Assembly: GCF_002086795.1 (NCBI RefSeq)
Contig: NZ_MVIM01000005.1
Location: forward strand, 124,001 to 188,000
Length of the DNA stretch: 64,000 nt
Source: Mycolicibacterium tusciae
GTDB lineage: Bacteria; Actinomycetota; Actinomycetes; Mycobacteriales; Mycobacteriaceae
Reading direction: 5' to 3'
Shown here: piece after piece, positions 16,297 through 24,920 of the stretch
Position numbering within the stretch: position 1 is the stretch's first letter
How the letters are laid out: each line of letters begins with the position of its first letter
Notes under the pieces: model-generated
Told to the model about the DNA's origin: nothing
Seen by the model: the letters and a program-made list of their open reading frames with translations, nothing else
The model's database searches: none
Made by a program: the position numbers and the translations under genes

Positions 16297-17620
16297 TTGC
16301 AGCGTCTTTCTCATCTGAAGCGGCGTGCTTGCCGTTCGAACCTTTGCCATTCAGGCCAGCCTTGTACCGATCGACGTACTTGTGCGCGGTGTGGTGCAGG
16401 TGGCGCAGCAGAATTTCCTGGTCGCACAACGGGAAGTCGAGAACGGCGCGGGTACCGATCTGCGTCTGGGTGGCTTCCAGCGTGTTGGCGTCCTGGAACG
16501 CGTACTCCTTGAACGTCACCGCCGCCAGTTCCTGGGAGAGCCGTTCGCGCAGGTTTTTCGGTGGCACGAAGTACAGGTCGGCCTCGAAGATGTGGGTGTC
16601 CACACCTGTGGGCCAGTAGTTGTACGTCAGATACCAGCCCGGCACCCAGAAGAGCAGGGTGAAGTTCGGGAAGAACTCGAACGAATCCTGGCCCCACGTC
16701 TTGTGGCGGCCCGGGTTGATGGCCGGCGGCAGTTCGTCGGGCAGGATGCCCTTGATCTTCGGGCGGTCCCACGGCCCGAACAGGCCGCTGTGCAGGATCC
16801 GCTCGATGGGCTTGACCATGTTCAGGTCCTTGGGCGGGCTCATGCCGCCCCAGGACGAGATCATCGAGTGGTCGCCCTTGATGTCGTAGTGCAGCGCCTC
16901 GAAGCCGAACTTGGCCAGCTTCTCGGCCTCCTCCTTCTCCGCCTGCTTCATGTGCAGGATCGGTGCGTGGTAGAACTCGACGAAGGCGTCGATGAACAGC
17001 TTCCAGTTCGACTTGACCTCCGAGCGATAGCTGTAGTGCTCGGTCATCTCGTGGAAGGGATAACCCTTCAGCCCTTGGCCGAACTCGCCCAGGTATTCCT
17101 CGAGCGAGACCGCGTTTTCGTCGAAATTGACGAAGATGAACCCCTCCCACACCTCGCAGCGCACCGGCTTGAGCGGATAGTCCGCCTTGTCGATGTCGAA
17201 GAACTCCTGCTCCTGCTGGATGAAGGTCAGATCGCCTTTGAGGTTGTAGCGCCAAGCGTGGTACTTGCAGACGAATTGACGACAGGTGCCGGAGACTTCT
17301 TCGCCGGGGTAGTCGTTCCACACCAGCTTGTTCCCGCGGTGACGGCACATGTTGTAGAACGCACGGATCTGGTCGCCGTCGTTGACGATGACGATCGACG
17401 TACCCGCTCCGACCGATGGCAGCTCACGGGTGATGTAGCTGCCCTTCTTGGGAATCAGCTCCACTCGCCCCATCTGCAGCCAGGTCTTGCGGAAGATGGC
17501 CTGTTGCTCCAGCTTCCAGTGCTCGGGATCGATCGAGTCTTCGTAGTTGACCGGCGCAGTGCCCAGCTCGGGCCAGTTCTCGGTCCAACTACCGACATCG
17601 GGCTTCTTGAAAAATGCCAC
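16289..17620 (-). CDS. Rieske non-haem iron oxygenase, alpha subunit (ring-hydroxylating type)
   Basis: 443 aa. The Rieske [2Fe-2S] ligands are Cys92-x-His94 and Cys118-x2-His121. The mononuclear iron site is His218 and His223 (YHAPILH) with bridging Asp211. The C-terminal tail after residue ~420 is Gly/Ser/Lys-rich. GTG 17620 is chosen: GAGAGG lies ten bases upstream and the start matches the two paralogues at 48888 and 54100. It would hydroxylate or cleave a hydrophobic substrate using electrons from a reductase; the only one in the window is at 52266. Followed directly by the ~110-aa protein. Confidence 0.92.
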   Translation of the reverse strand: MAFFKKPDVGSWTENWPELGTAPVNYEDSIDPEHWKLEQQAIFRKTWLQMGRVELIPKKGSYITRELPSVGAGTSIVIVNDGDQIRAFYNMCRHRGNKLVWNDYPGEEVSGTCRQFVCKYHAWRYNLKGDLTFIQQEQEFFDIDKADYPLKPVRCEVWEGFIFVNFDENAVSLEEYLGEFGQGLKGYPFHEMTEHYSYRSEVKSNWKLFIDAFVEFYHAPILHMKQAEKEEAEKLAKFGFEALHYDIKGDHSMISSWGGMSPPKDLNMVKPIERILHSGLFGPWDRPKIKGILPDELPPAINPGRHKTWGQDSFEFFPNFTLLFWVPGWYLTYNYWPTGVDTHIFEADLYFVPPKNLRERLSQELAAVTFKEYAFQDANTLEATQTQIGTRAVLDFPLCDQEILLRHLHHTAHKYVDRYKAGLNGKGSNGKHAASDEKDAANV

Positions 17621-17627
17621 GGTTTGT

Positions 17628-18167
17628 CTACCTCTCTGCGTGCTTTTCGGAGTCGGGTTCCACGCCAAAAGTGTTGATGGCCATGGCGAGTGCGCCATAG
17701 CAGCCGATCGTGAAGACGAGGTCCATGCGTTGACGCTCGTCGAGGTGCTCCGAGAGCGTCGCCCATGTGGCGTCGGAGATCTCCGACTTGTCCTCCAGTT
17801 CGTCGACTGCCGCAAGGACGGCCCGGTCGAGTTCGTCGACGGCCTCGCCGCGCTGGATGCCGTCGATGACGTCATCGGACAGGCCGGCCTCACCGCCCAT
17901 GCGAACGTGGTGGCGCCACTCGTACTCGCAATTGCGGCGATGCGCGACGCGCAACACCGCCAGCTCGCGTAGCCGGTCCGGCAGGGTCGATCCGTACAGC
18001 AGGTGGAAGTTGAATCGTAGGAACGCGCGCGTCAGCTTGGGATGACGGACGAGCGTGGCCAGCAGATTTCCGGCCGCCTCCGGGTTGCGGCGCTCAGCGG
18101 ACATGGTCGACAACGCCTCGTGGACGCTGTCATCCCATTGGTCCGCGGGGAGCGGGGGCACACGCAC
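17628..18167 (-). CDS. Carboxymuconolactone decarboxylase-like (AhpD-fold) protein
   Basis: 179 aa. The core motif is C80-E-Y-E-W-R-H86 followed by HVRMGGEAGLSDD, typical of CMD-like proteins with a single Cys (not the CxxC of AhpD). These are often found in aromatic and steroid catabolism and may decarboxylate or hydrolyse an intermediate (inference). GTG 18167 is preferred, with AGAGGA eight bases upstream. The frame is open to 18293, but that would put the palindrome at 18189-18203 inside the gene. First gene of the 18167-to-9418 run and 7 bp before the Rieske gene. Confidence 0.8.
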   Translation of the reverse strand: MRVPPLPADQWDDSVHEALSTMSAERRNPEAAGNLLATLVRHPKLTRAFLRFNFHLLYGSTLPDRLRELAVLRVAHRRNCEYEWRHHVRMGGEAGLSDDVIDGIQRGEAVDELDRAVLAAVDELEDKSEISDATWATLSEHLDERQRMDLVFTIGCYGALAMAINTFGVEPDSEKHAER

Positions 18168-18188
18168 CGGGTGCTTCCTCTCGTTCAC

Positions 18189-18203
18189 GAGAATCAGGTT
18201 CTC
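18189..18203. promoter_or_regulatory. GAGAA-N5-TTCTC palindrome upstream of the CMD-Rieske operon
   Basis: GAGAA (18189-18193), TCAGG, TTCTC (18199-18203). It has the same half-sites and spacing as the sites at 7371, 6564 and 56640. It sits just upstream of the favoured start of the CMD-like gene and probably controls the whole minus-strand operon. Confidence 0.65.
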
Positions 18204-18334
18204 ATATTTCGCCAATAGATTTCCACTTTTCCGGCCGATGGTCAATCCCACCGTCCGGATGTGCGGGTCGGTGGCCTGCCACTTATGGTCCAACGGCGCA
18301 GCTGGAAGGCCATGCGGGTCGTTTCGGACATTGA

Positions 18335-18373
18335 TTCTCGCGCCAAGAGAAGCTAGTTTCCTCAGATAGAGAA
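18335..18373. promoter_or_regulatory. Degenerate GAGAA/TTCTC cluster upstream of amidohydrolase
   Basis: TTCTC (18335-18339), GAGAA (18347-18351), an imperfect TTTCC (18357-18361) and another GAGAA (18369-18373) lie in the divergent region between the CMD-like gene and the amidohydrolase. The middle pair keeps the five-base spacing. A weaker version of the same operator is likely. Confidence 0.4.
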
Positions 18374-18428
18374 CCAGACTGGGTAACTAGTGTGGGTGCT
18401 ATCACAGATTTCGACGGAGGGAACAGGC

Positions 18429-19724
18429 ATGAACAAAGAAGACATGATCCTGATCAGCGTCGACGATCACATCGTCGAGCCGCCGGACATGTTCAAGAAC
18501 CATCTGCAGAAGAAGTACCTGGATGAGGCGCCGCGGCTGGTGCACAACCCCGATGGTTCTGATACCTGGCAGTTCCGCGACATCGTCATCCCCAATGTCG
18601 CGTTGAACGCGGTGGCGGGTCGGCCGAAGGAGGAGTACGGGCTGGAGCCGCAGGGTTTGGATGAGATCCGCCCGGGTTGTTACAAGGTCGACGAGCGGGT
18701 CAAGGACATGAACGCCGGCGGCATCCTGGGCTCGATGTGTTTCCCGTCGTTCCCGGGCTTTGCGGGCCGGTTGTTCGCCACCGAGGACCATGAGTTCTCC
18801 CTGGCTTTGGTGCAGGCCTACAACGACTGGCATGTCGAGGAGTGGTGCGGGGCGTATCCGGCGCGGTTCATCCCGATGACGCTGCCGGTGATCTGGGATG
18901 CCGAGGCGTGCGCTGCAGAGATTCGGCGCAACGCCAAGCGTGGCGTGCATTCGTTGACGTTCACCGAGAACCCCTCGGCCATGGGCTATCCGTCTTTCCA
19001 TGACTTCGATTACTGGAAGCCGATGTGGGATGCGCTCGTCGATACCGACACGGTGCTCAACGTCCACATCGGGTCGTCGGGCCGGTTGGCCATCACCGCG
19101 CCGGATGCCCCGATGGACGTGATGATCACCCTGCAGCCGATGAACATCGTGCAGGCCGCCGCGGATCTGTTGTGGTCCAAGCCGATCAAGGAATACCCAG
19201 ATTTGAAGATCGCCCTGTCCGAGGGTGGCACCGGCTGGATTCCCTACTTCCTGGAGCGTGCCGACCGCACGTATGAGATGCATTCGACGTGGACGGGACA
19301 GGACTTCGGCAAGCAGAAGCCGTCGGAGGTGTTCCGCGATCACTTCCTGACCTGTTTCATCTCCGATCACGTCGGGGTGCAGCTGCGCAACGACGTCGGT
19401 ATCGACAACATCTGCTGGGAAGCCGACTACCCCCACTCCGATTCGATGTGGCCCGGGGCCCCCGAGCAGCTCGACGAGGTCCTCAAAGAGCACCACGTCA
19501 CCGACGTCGAGATCAACAAGATGACCTACGAGAACGCCATGCGCTGGTATCACTGGGACCCGTTCACCCACATCACCAAGGAACAGGCCACCGTCGGCGC
19601 GCTACGCAAGGCCGCCGAAGGCCACGACGTCAGCATCCAGGCGCTGTCCAAGCACGACCACGGCGGCGCGAGCTTCGCCGACTTCGCCGCCAACGCCAAG
19701 GAATTGACCGGCAACAAGGACTGA
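18429..19724 (+). CDS. Amidohydrolase family 2 protein (ACMSD-like)
   Basis: 431 aa. The N-terminus has the motif SVDDHIVEPPDMF (the DxH metal motif of this family). A further metal His is in NVHIGSSG, and the C-terminal barrel carries WEADYPHSDS with the catalytic Asp. The family includes ACMSD-type decarboxylases and hydrolases; many paralogues occur in mycobacteria. ATG 18429 follows GGAGGG by seven bases. It is divergent from the Rieske operon and closed by the stem-loop at 19733. It may decarboxylate or hydrolyse a ring-derived acid (inference). Confidence 0.9.
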   Translation: MNKEDMILISVDDHIVEPPDMFKNHLQKKYLDEAPRLVHNPDGSDTWQFRDIVIPNVALNAVAGRPKEEYGLEPQGLDEIRPGCYKVDERVKDMNAGGILGSMCFPSFPGFAGRLFATEDHEFSLALVQAYNDWHVEEWCGAYPARFIPMTLPVIWDAEACAAEIRRNAKRGVHSLTFTENPSAMGYPSFHDFDYWKPMWDALVDTDTVLNVHIGSSGRLAITAPDAPMDVMITLQPMNIVQAAADLLWSKPIKEYPDLKIALSEGGTGWIPYFLERADRTYEMHSTWTGQDFGKQKPSEVFRDHFLTCFISDHVGVQLRNDVGIDNICWEADYPHSDSMWPGAPEQLDEVLKEHHVTDVEINKMTYENAMRWYHWDPFTHITKEQATVGALRKAAEGHDVSIQALSKHDHGGASFADFAANAKELTGNKD

Positions 19725-19732
19725 GTCCCACA

Positions 19733-19785
19733 GCGAATTCGGCGTGCCTGGTAACGCTCAACGAGACCGAGCACGCCGAAATCGC
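19733..19785. terminator. Stem-loop terminator after amidohydrolase
   Basis: Arms 19733-19747 and 19771-19785 (GCGAATTCGGCGTGC against GCACGCCGAAATCGC) pair over 15 bases with one mismatch around a 23-base loop. It starts 8 bp after the amidohydrolase stop. Its arm sequence resembles the stem-loops at 30065 and 31366. Confidence 0.7.
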
Positions 19786-19806
19786 TATGCACGAAGAGGA
19801 GAGCAC

Positions 19807-20985
19807 GTGTCTGGGGGCATGAGTTTCGAGCTGACCGAAGATCAGCAGATCATCCGCAAGTCCGTCGCGGAGCTGTGCAGCAGGTTCGACGACGAATACT
19901 GGATGAAAAAGGATCTGGCGCACGAATTCCCGCAGGAGTTCTACGACGCGATCGCCTCCGGCGGATGGCTGGGCATGACCATCCCCGAGGAGTACGGCGG
20001 ACATGGGCTGGGCATCACCGAGGCGACCCTGCTGCTGGAGGAGGTGGCACGGTCGGGCGCGGCGATGAACGGTGCCAGCGCAATCCACCTCACGATCTTC
20101 GGGATGCAGCCCGTCGTCAAACACGGCTCCGACGAGCTCAAGGCCGCCACCCTGCCCCGCATCGTCAACGGCGATCTGCACGTGTGCTTCGGTGTCACCG
20201 AACCCGGTGCGGGACTGGACACGTCGCGCATCACCACATTCGCCAAACGCGAGGGCGACAAGTACCGCATCAACGGTCGCAAGGTGTGGATCTCCAAGGC
20301 GCTGGAGTCGGAGAAGATCCTACTGCTCACGCGCACGACGCCGTTCGATGAGGTCACCAAGAAGACCGACGGTATGACGCTGTTCCTGACGGATCTCAAC
20401 CGCGACCACGTCGACATCCGCCCGATCAAGAAGATGGGCCGAAATGCGGTCAGCTCCAACGAAGTGTTCATCGATGACCTCATCGTTTCGGAAGAGGACC
20501 GTGTCGGTGAAGAGGGCAAGGGGTTCAAGTACATTCTCGACGGGCTGAACCCGGAACGGATGCTCATCGCGGCCGAGGCGTTGGGGATCGGCCGCGTGGC
20601 GTTGGAGAAGGCCGTCAAGTACGGCAATGAGCGCATCGTCTTCGATCGTCCGATCGGCATGAACCAGGGACTGCAGTTCCCGCTCGCCGATTCGTTGGCG
20701 CGTCTGGACGCCGCCGAGTTGGTGCTGCGCAAGGCCTCGTGGCTCTATGACAACGGAAAGCCTTGCGGGCGTGAGGCGAACACCGCCAAATACCTCTGCG
20801 CCGACGCCGGATTCGGCGCCGCCGATCGTGCCCTCCAGTTACACGGCGGCATGGGTTACTCCGAGGAATACCACGTGTCGCGGTATTTCCGTGAGTCGCG
20901 GCTGATGAAGATCGCGCCGGTCAGCCAGGAGATGATCCTGAACTTCCTCGGCGAACACGTACTCGGAATGCCGAGGAGCTACTGA
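19807..20985 (+). CDS. Acyl-CoA dehydrogenase family protein
   Basis: 392 aa. Motifs: FGVTEPGAGLDTSRI (flavin-binding), RINGRKVWISKA, IVFDRPIGMNQGLQFPLAD, and LQLHGGMGYSEEYHVSR. The C-terminal region reads SRLMKIAPVSQEMILNFLGE in place of the common GTSEIQR, so its substrate preference probably differs from the FadE proteins above. GTG 19807 follows AGGAG by five bases. First gene of a six-gene beta-oxidation-like operon running to 26078; its stop overlaps the next start (TGATG). Confidence 0.9.
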   Translation: MSGGMSFELTEDQQIIRKSVAELCSRFDDEYWMKKDLAHEFPQEFYDAIASGGWLGMTIPEEYGGHGLGITEATLLLEEVARSGAAMNGASAIHLTIFGMQPVVKHGSDELKAATLPRIVNGDLHVCFGVTEPGAGLDTSRITTFAKREGDKYRINGRKVWISKALESEKILLLTRTTPFDEVTKKTDGMTLFLTDLNRDHVDIRPIKKMGRNAVSSNEVFIDDLIVSEEDRVGEEGKGFKYILDGLNPERMLIAAEALGIGRVALEKAVKYGNERIVFDRPIGMNQGLQFPLADSLARLDAAELVLRKASWLYDNGKPCGREANTAKYLCADAGFGAADRALQLHGGMGYSEEYHVSRYFRESRLMKIAPVSQEMILNFLGEHVLGMPRSY

Positions 20986-21746
20986 TGGGCTACTTCGATC
21001 TCACCGGCCGCTCGGCGCTGGTGACAGGCGCAGGCGCGGGCGGTGGCATCGGTGCTGCGGTCGCCACGGCACTCGCCGATGCAGGCGCGGCCGTCCTGGT
21101 GACCGATCTCGACGCGCACGCGGCATCGGCTGTGGCCGAACGAATCCGCGCCAACGGTGGTAAGGCCGACTCGTGCGCGCTGGACGTCAGTGACCGCGGT
21201 GCCGCCGACGCGGCCGCCGCGCAGGCCGCCGGGCTCGGCGGGGGAGCGCTGCACATCCTGGTCAACAACGCCGGTGTCACGTCGCCCGCGATGTTTCCCA
21301 AGCTGACGGACGAGACGTTCCGGTTGACTTTCGACATCCACGTCATGGGCACATTCCACTGCAGCCAGGCCGCACTGCCGCACATCCCGACCGACGGTAC
21401 CGGCCGCGTCATCAATGTGACGTCGGCGGCGGGGCTGACCGGAACCCTCGGCCAGGTCAACTACTCGGCGGCCAAAGCCGGCCTCATCGGTTTCACGAAA
21501 TCACTTGCGCGCGAGCTGGCTTCGAAGAACATCATGGTCAACGCCCTCGCGCCGCTTGCCGCGACGCCCATGACGGAGACCATCCGCACCAACGAGAAGT
21601 TCGCGGCCAACATGATGAACCGCATTCCGCTCAAGCGCTGGGCCGAACCGTCCGAGATCGCGGGCGCATTCGTGTTCATGGCGTCCGACGCGGCGTCCTA
21701 CATCACGGGTCAGGTGTTGCCGGTCGATGGCGGCATGGTGATGTAG
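20985..21746 (+). CDS. SDR family oxidoreductase
   Basis: 253 aa. TGAGAGGGIG binds NAD(P), NNAG follows, the catalytic Ser is in NVTSAAG and the Tyr-x3-Lys in YSAAK. The C-terminus ends YITGQVLPVDGGMVM. It fits the 3-hydroxyacyl-CoA dehydrogenase step between the hydratase and thiolase of the same operon (inference). It starts in the stop codon of the dehydrogenase and ends 4 bp before the CoA transferase. Confidence 0.92.
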   Translation: MGYFDLTGRSALVTGAGAGGGIGAAVATALADAGAAVLVTDLDAHAASAVAERIRANGGKADSCALDVSDRGAADAAAAQAAGLGGGALHILVNNAGVTSPAMFPKLTDETFRLTFDIHVMGTFHCSQAALPHIPTDGTGRVINVTSAAGLTGTLGQVNYSAAKAGLIGFTKSLARELASKNIMVNALAPLAATPMTETIRTNEKFAANMMNRIPLKRWAEPSEIAGAFVFMASDAASYITGQVLPVDGGMVM

Positions 21747-21750
21747 GTAC

Positions 21751-22965
21751 ATGAATGCGCCGTTGGCGGGCGTCACCGTCGTCGCGATGGAACAGGCGGT
21801 CGCCGCCCCGATGTGTACCCGCGTGCTTGCCGACTTCGGTGCGCGCGTGATCAAGGTGGAGAACCCCAACGGGGGTGACTTCGCCCGCGCCTACGACGAT
21901 GTCGTCAACGGTCCGGGAGGTCTTGCCGCGCACTTCGTGTGGTGCAACCGGGGCAAGGAATCCGTCACCCTGAACACGAAATCGCCGCAGGGTTTGGACC
22001 TCCTGCACCGGCTGCTCGAGGGCGCCGACGCGTTCGTCTCCAACCTCGCGCCGGGATCCACCGCACGGATGGGCATCTCGGCCGCCGACCTGGCGCAGCG
22101 CCACCCCAACGTCATCCCTGTCGAAATCGACGGCTACGGACCGGGTGGTCCCATCTCGCACAAGCGCGCGTACGACCTTCTGGTGCAAGCGGAATCGGGG
22201 TCGTGTGCCATCACAGGCTATCCCGGGATGCCTGCCAAGCCCGGGCCAGCAATCGCTGACTTCACGACCGGCCTCTATGCCGCGATCTCGATTCTGGCGC
22301 TGTTGTTCGCGCGCGGAAAGCGACCCGATGGCGCCGCCGCCCCGTCGGTCGAACTCAGCCTGTTCGACGTCATGACCGATGTCATGGGCTACGCGCTGAC
22401 CTACACGCAGCATTCGGGCATCGACCAGGAGCCACTCGGCGTCGGATCTCCCGCGGTCGCGCCGTATGGTGCGTTTCCGACCCGCGACGGCCAGACCGTC
22501 GTGCTCGGGACCACGAACGACCGCGAATGGCAACGCGTTGCGCGCGAGATCATCGACCGGCCCGATCTGGCCGACGACCCGCGCCTCGCCACCAACCCGG
22601 GGCGCTGCGAGCACCGCACCATCCTCGACGAGGCCATCGGATCATGGTGTGCCCAGCACGATCTCGCCGACATCCAGAAGACGGCCGACGCCGCGGGTAT
22701 CGGCAACTCGCGCTACAACCTGCCGAGCGAAGTCGTCGTGCATCCCCAGTTGGCCGCGCGGGACCGCTGGCGCACCGTGGGTACCCCGGCGGGCGACATC
22801 CAGGCGCTGCGACCACCGCCGGTCATCAGTGGATTCGAACAGCCGATGGGTGCGGTGCCGGGGCTGGGCGAGCACACCGATGCCGTCCTGGGTGAATTGG
22901 GCCTGACCGCAGCCGAACTCAGCCAGCTCCGGGCGGACGGCGTGATCGGGCCGGCGCACTCATGA
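21751..22965 (+). CDS. CaiB/BaiF (family III) CoA transferase
   Basis: 404 aa. N-terminal Rossmann part with VLADFGARVIKVENPNGGD and the NRGKESVTLN segment. The expected catalytic Asp is in AIADFTTGLYAA. Family III enzymes move CoA between acids, so this would activate the pathway's free acid. Length is normal. It overlaps the next hydratase gene by 4 bp (ATGA), consistent with the operon. Confidence 0.92.
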   Translation: MNAPLAGVTVVAMEQAVAAPMCTRVLADFGARVIKVENPNGGDFARAYDDVVNGPGGLAAHFVWCNRGKESVTLNTKSPQGLDLLHRLLEGADAFVSNLAPGSTARMGISAADLAQRHPNVIPVEIDGYGPGGPISHKRAYDLLVQAESGSCAITGYPGMPAKPGPAIADFTTGLYAAISILALLFARGKRPDGAAAPSVELSLFDVMTDVMGYALTYTQHSGIDQEPLGVGSPAVAPYGAFPTRDGQTVVLGTTNDREWQRVAREIIDRPDLADDPRLATNPGRCEHRTILDEAIGSWCAQHDLADIQKTADAAGIGNSRYNLPSEVVVHPQLAARDRWRTVGTPAGDIQALRPPPVISGFEQPMGAVPGLGEHTDAVLGELGLTAAELSQLRADGVIGPAHS

Positions 22966-23759
22966 CCTCCGAACAGGTCCTGCTCACCACCGACCACCAC
23001 GGTGTGCGAACACTCACACTGAACAGGCCCGACCGCAAGAACGCCATCAACCCACAGCTGTGGGAGGAGTTGGCCGACGCGCTGCGCGCCGCCGCACGGG
23101 ACACCGAGTTGCGAGCACTGGTGATCACCGGCGCCGGCGGAGCCTTCTGCTCGGGTGCGGACATCGGAACACCGGAGGACCTTCATCCCCGGCACAAGCT
23201 GCGCCGGCTCACCGAGGTCGCGCTGGCACTGCACGAACTCACCGTCCCCACGGTCGCGAAGGTGAACGGTGTCGCCGTCGGCGCGGGCTGGAACCTCGCG
23301 CTGGGATGCGACCTGGTGGTGGCGACGCCCGAGTCGCGGTTCTGCCAGATCTTCTCCAAGCGCGGCTTGTCGGTCGACCTCGGCGGTTCGTGGCTATTGC
23401 CCAAGCTCGTGGGTCTGCAGCAGGCCAAGCGGCTGGTGCTGCTGGCCGACATGATCGATGCCGGCGAGGCCCACTCGCTGGGCTTGGTCACCTGGATCAA
23501 GGCGGCCGACGAGATCGACGCGTTCGTCGACGACCTTGCCGGCCGCCTCGCCGCGGGCCCGCCCGTCGCGCTGGCACAGAGCAAGGCCCTGCTCAACGAC
23601 GGTGCCGTCGTGACGCTGCGCGAAGCGCTGGCCAACGAGGCCCGCGCGCAGCCCGGCAACTTCGCCACAGCAGACTCAACGGAGGCGTACGCGGCGTTCG
23701 CGCAGAAGCGTGAGGCGGCGTTCACTGGTCGATGGGCCGTACCGCCCAGATCGGAGTAA
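22962..23759 (+). CDS. Enoyl-CoA hydratase/isomerase family protein
   Basis: 265-aa crotonase. Oxyanion-hole strands: AFCSGADIG and GVAVGAGWNLALGCDLVVA. Acidic residues in the usual positions (QIFSKRGLSVDLGGSWLLPKLVG) resemble isomerase/hydratase paralogues rather than EchA1. ATGA overlap with the CoA transferase. It would hydrate or isomerise the enoyl-CoA in the operon's cycle (inference). Confidence 0.9.
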   Translation: MTSEQVLLTTDHHGVRTLTLNRPDRKNAINPQLWEELADALRAAARDTELRALVITGAGGAFCSGADIGTPEDLHPRHKLRRLTEVALALHELTVPTVAKVNGVAVGAGWNLALGCDLVVATPESRFCQIFSKRGLSVDLGGSWLLPKLVGLQQAKRLVLLADMIDAGEAHSLGLVTWIKAADEIDAFVDDLAGRLAAGPPVALAQSKALLNDGAVVTLREALANEARAQPGNFATADSTEAYAAFAQKREAAFTGRWAVPPRSE

Positions 23760-23763
23760 CAAG

Positions 23764-24909
23764 ATGCGTGAAACCGTGATCGTCGAAGCGGTGCGTACCC
23801 CTGTCGGCAAGCGCAACGGCGGACTGTCGGATATGCACGCCGCGGACCTGTCCGCCATCGTGCTCAACGCACTCGTCGAGCGCGCCGGCATCGATCCCGA
23901 CATCGTCGACGACGTGGTGTGGGGTTGTGTATCTCAGGTCGGCGACCAGTCGAGCAACATCGGCAGGTATTCGGTGCTCGCCGCCGGCTGGCCGGAGCAC
24001 ATTCCCGGCACCACCGTCAACCGTGCGTGCGGGTCGAGTCAGCAGGCGCTCGACTTCGCCGCGCAGGCCGTCATGTCCGGGCAGCAGGACGTCGTCGTCG
24101 CGGGCGGGGTCGAGGTGATGAGCCGGGTGCCACTCGGGTCGGCCCGGGCGTCCGGGATGCCGTACGGCCCGAAAGTGCTTGAGCGCTATGGCGATTTCGC
24201 GTTCAATCAGGGCATCTCCGCGGAGTTGATCGCGCAGAAGTGGGGATTCTCGCGGACCAGGCTCGACGAGTACTCGGTGCGCTCACACGAGCTCGCCGCC
24301 GCCGCTCAGGACAACGGGGCATTCGAGACGCAGATCATGCCGGTGTTCGCCGACGGTGAGCCGGTGGTGTCCGACGAGGGAGTGCGGCGGGGGAGCACCG
24401 TCGAGAAGCTCGCCGGCCTCAAGCCCGCGTTCAAGGACGACGGCGTCATCCACGCGGGTAACTCGTCGCAGATCTCCGACGGTGCCGCCGCGCTGCTGAT
24501 CATGACCGCCGAGAATGCCGTCACGATGGGGCTGCGACCGATCGCGCGGTACCGCGCAGGCGCGGTGACGGGGGCCGACCCTGTGCTGATGCTGACCGGT
24601 CCGATCCCCGCGACCGAGAAGGTTCTGCACAAGGCGGGTATCGGCATCGAGGAGGTGGGAGTGTTCGAGGTGAACGAGGCCTTCGCGCCGGTGCCCCTGG
24701 CCTGGCTGGCGGAGACCGGTGCCGACGAGGCGAAGCTCAACCCGCTCGGCGGCGCCATCGCGCTCGGCCACCCGCTGGGTGCGTCGGGGGCGGTGTTGAT
24801 GACCCGCATGGTCAATCACATGCGCGACAACGGTATTCGCTTCGGCCTGCAGACCATGTGTGAGGGTGGCGGCACCGCAAACGCCACACTTGTAGAACTC
24901 ATTGCCTAG
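23764..24909 (+). CDS. Acetyl-CoA acetyltransferase (thiolase)
   Basis: 381 aa. Catalytic Cys89 in NRACGSSQQAL, the GHPLGASGAV His motif, and the second active-site Cys in MCEGGGTANATL. These are the three thiolase signatures in order. ATG 23764 is chosen four bases after the hydratase stop; a frame upstream is open but lies inside the previous gene. It would carry out the thiolytic release of acetyl- or propionyl-CoA. Confidence 0.94.
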   Translation: MRETVIVEAVRTPVGKRNGGLSDMHAADLSAIVLNALVERAGIDPDIVDDVVWGCVSQVGDQSSNIGRYSVLAAGWPEHIPGTTVNRACGSSQQALDFAAQAVMSGQQDVVVAGGVEVMSRVPLGSARASGMPYGPKVLERYGDFAFNQGISAELIAQKWGFSRTRLDEYSVRSHELAAAAQDNGAFETQIMPVFADGEPVVSDEGVRRGSTVEKLAGLKPAFKDDGVIHAGNSSQISDGAAALLIMTAENAVTMGLRPIARYRAGAVTGADPVLMLTGPIPATEKVLHKAGIGIEEVGVFEVNEAFAPVPLAWLAETGADEAKLNPLGGAIALGHPLGASGAVLMTRMVNHMRDNGIRFGLQTMCEGGGTANATLVELIA

Positions 24910-24920
24910 GAGGACGCAGC

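Noticed and set aside
16325..17677. A 450-codon open frame on the plus strand opposite the Rieske gene
   Set aside because: High-GC genes often leave the antisense frame open. It has no recognisable motifs, while the Rieske on the other strand has all its metal ligands.
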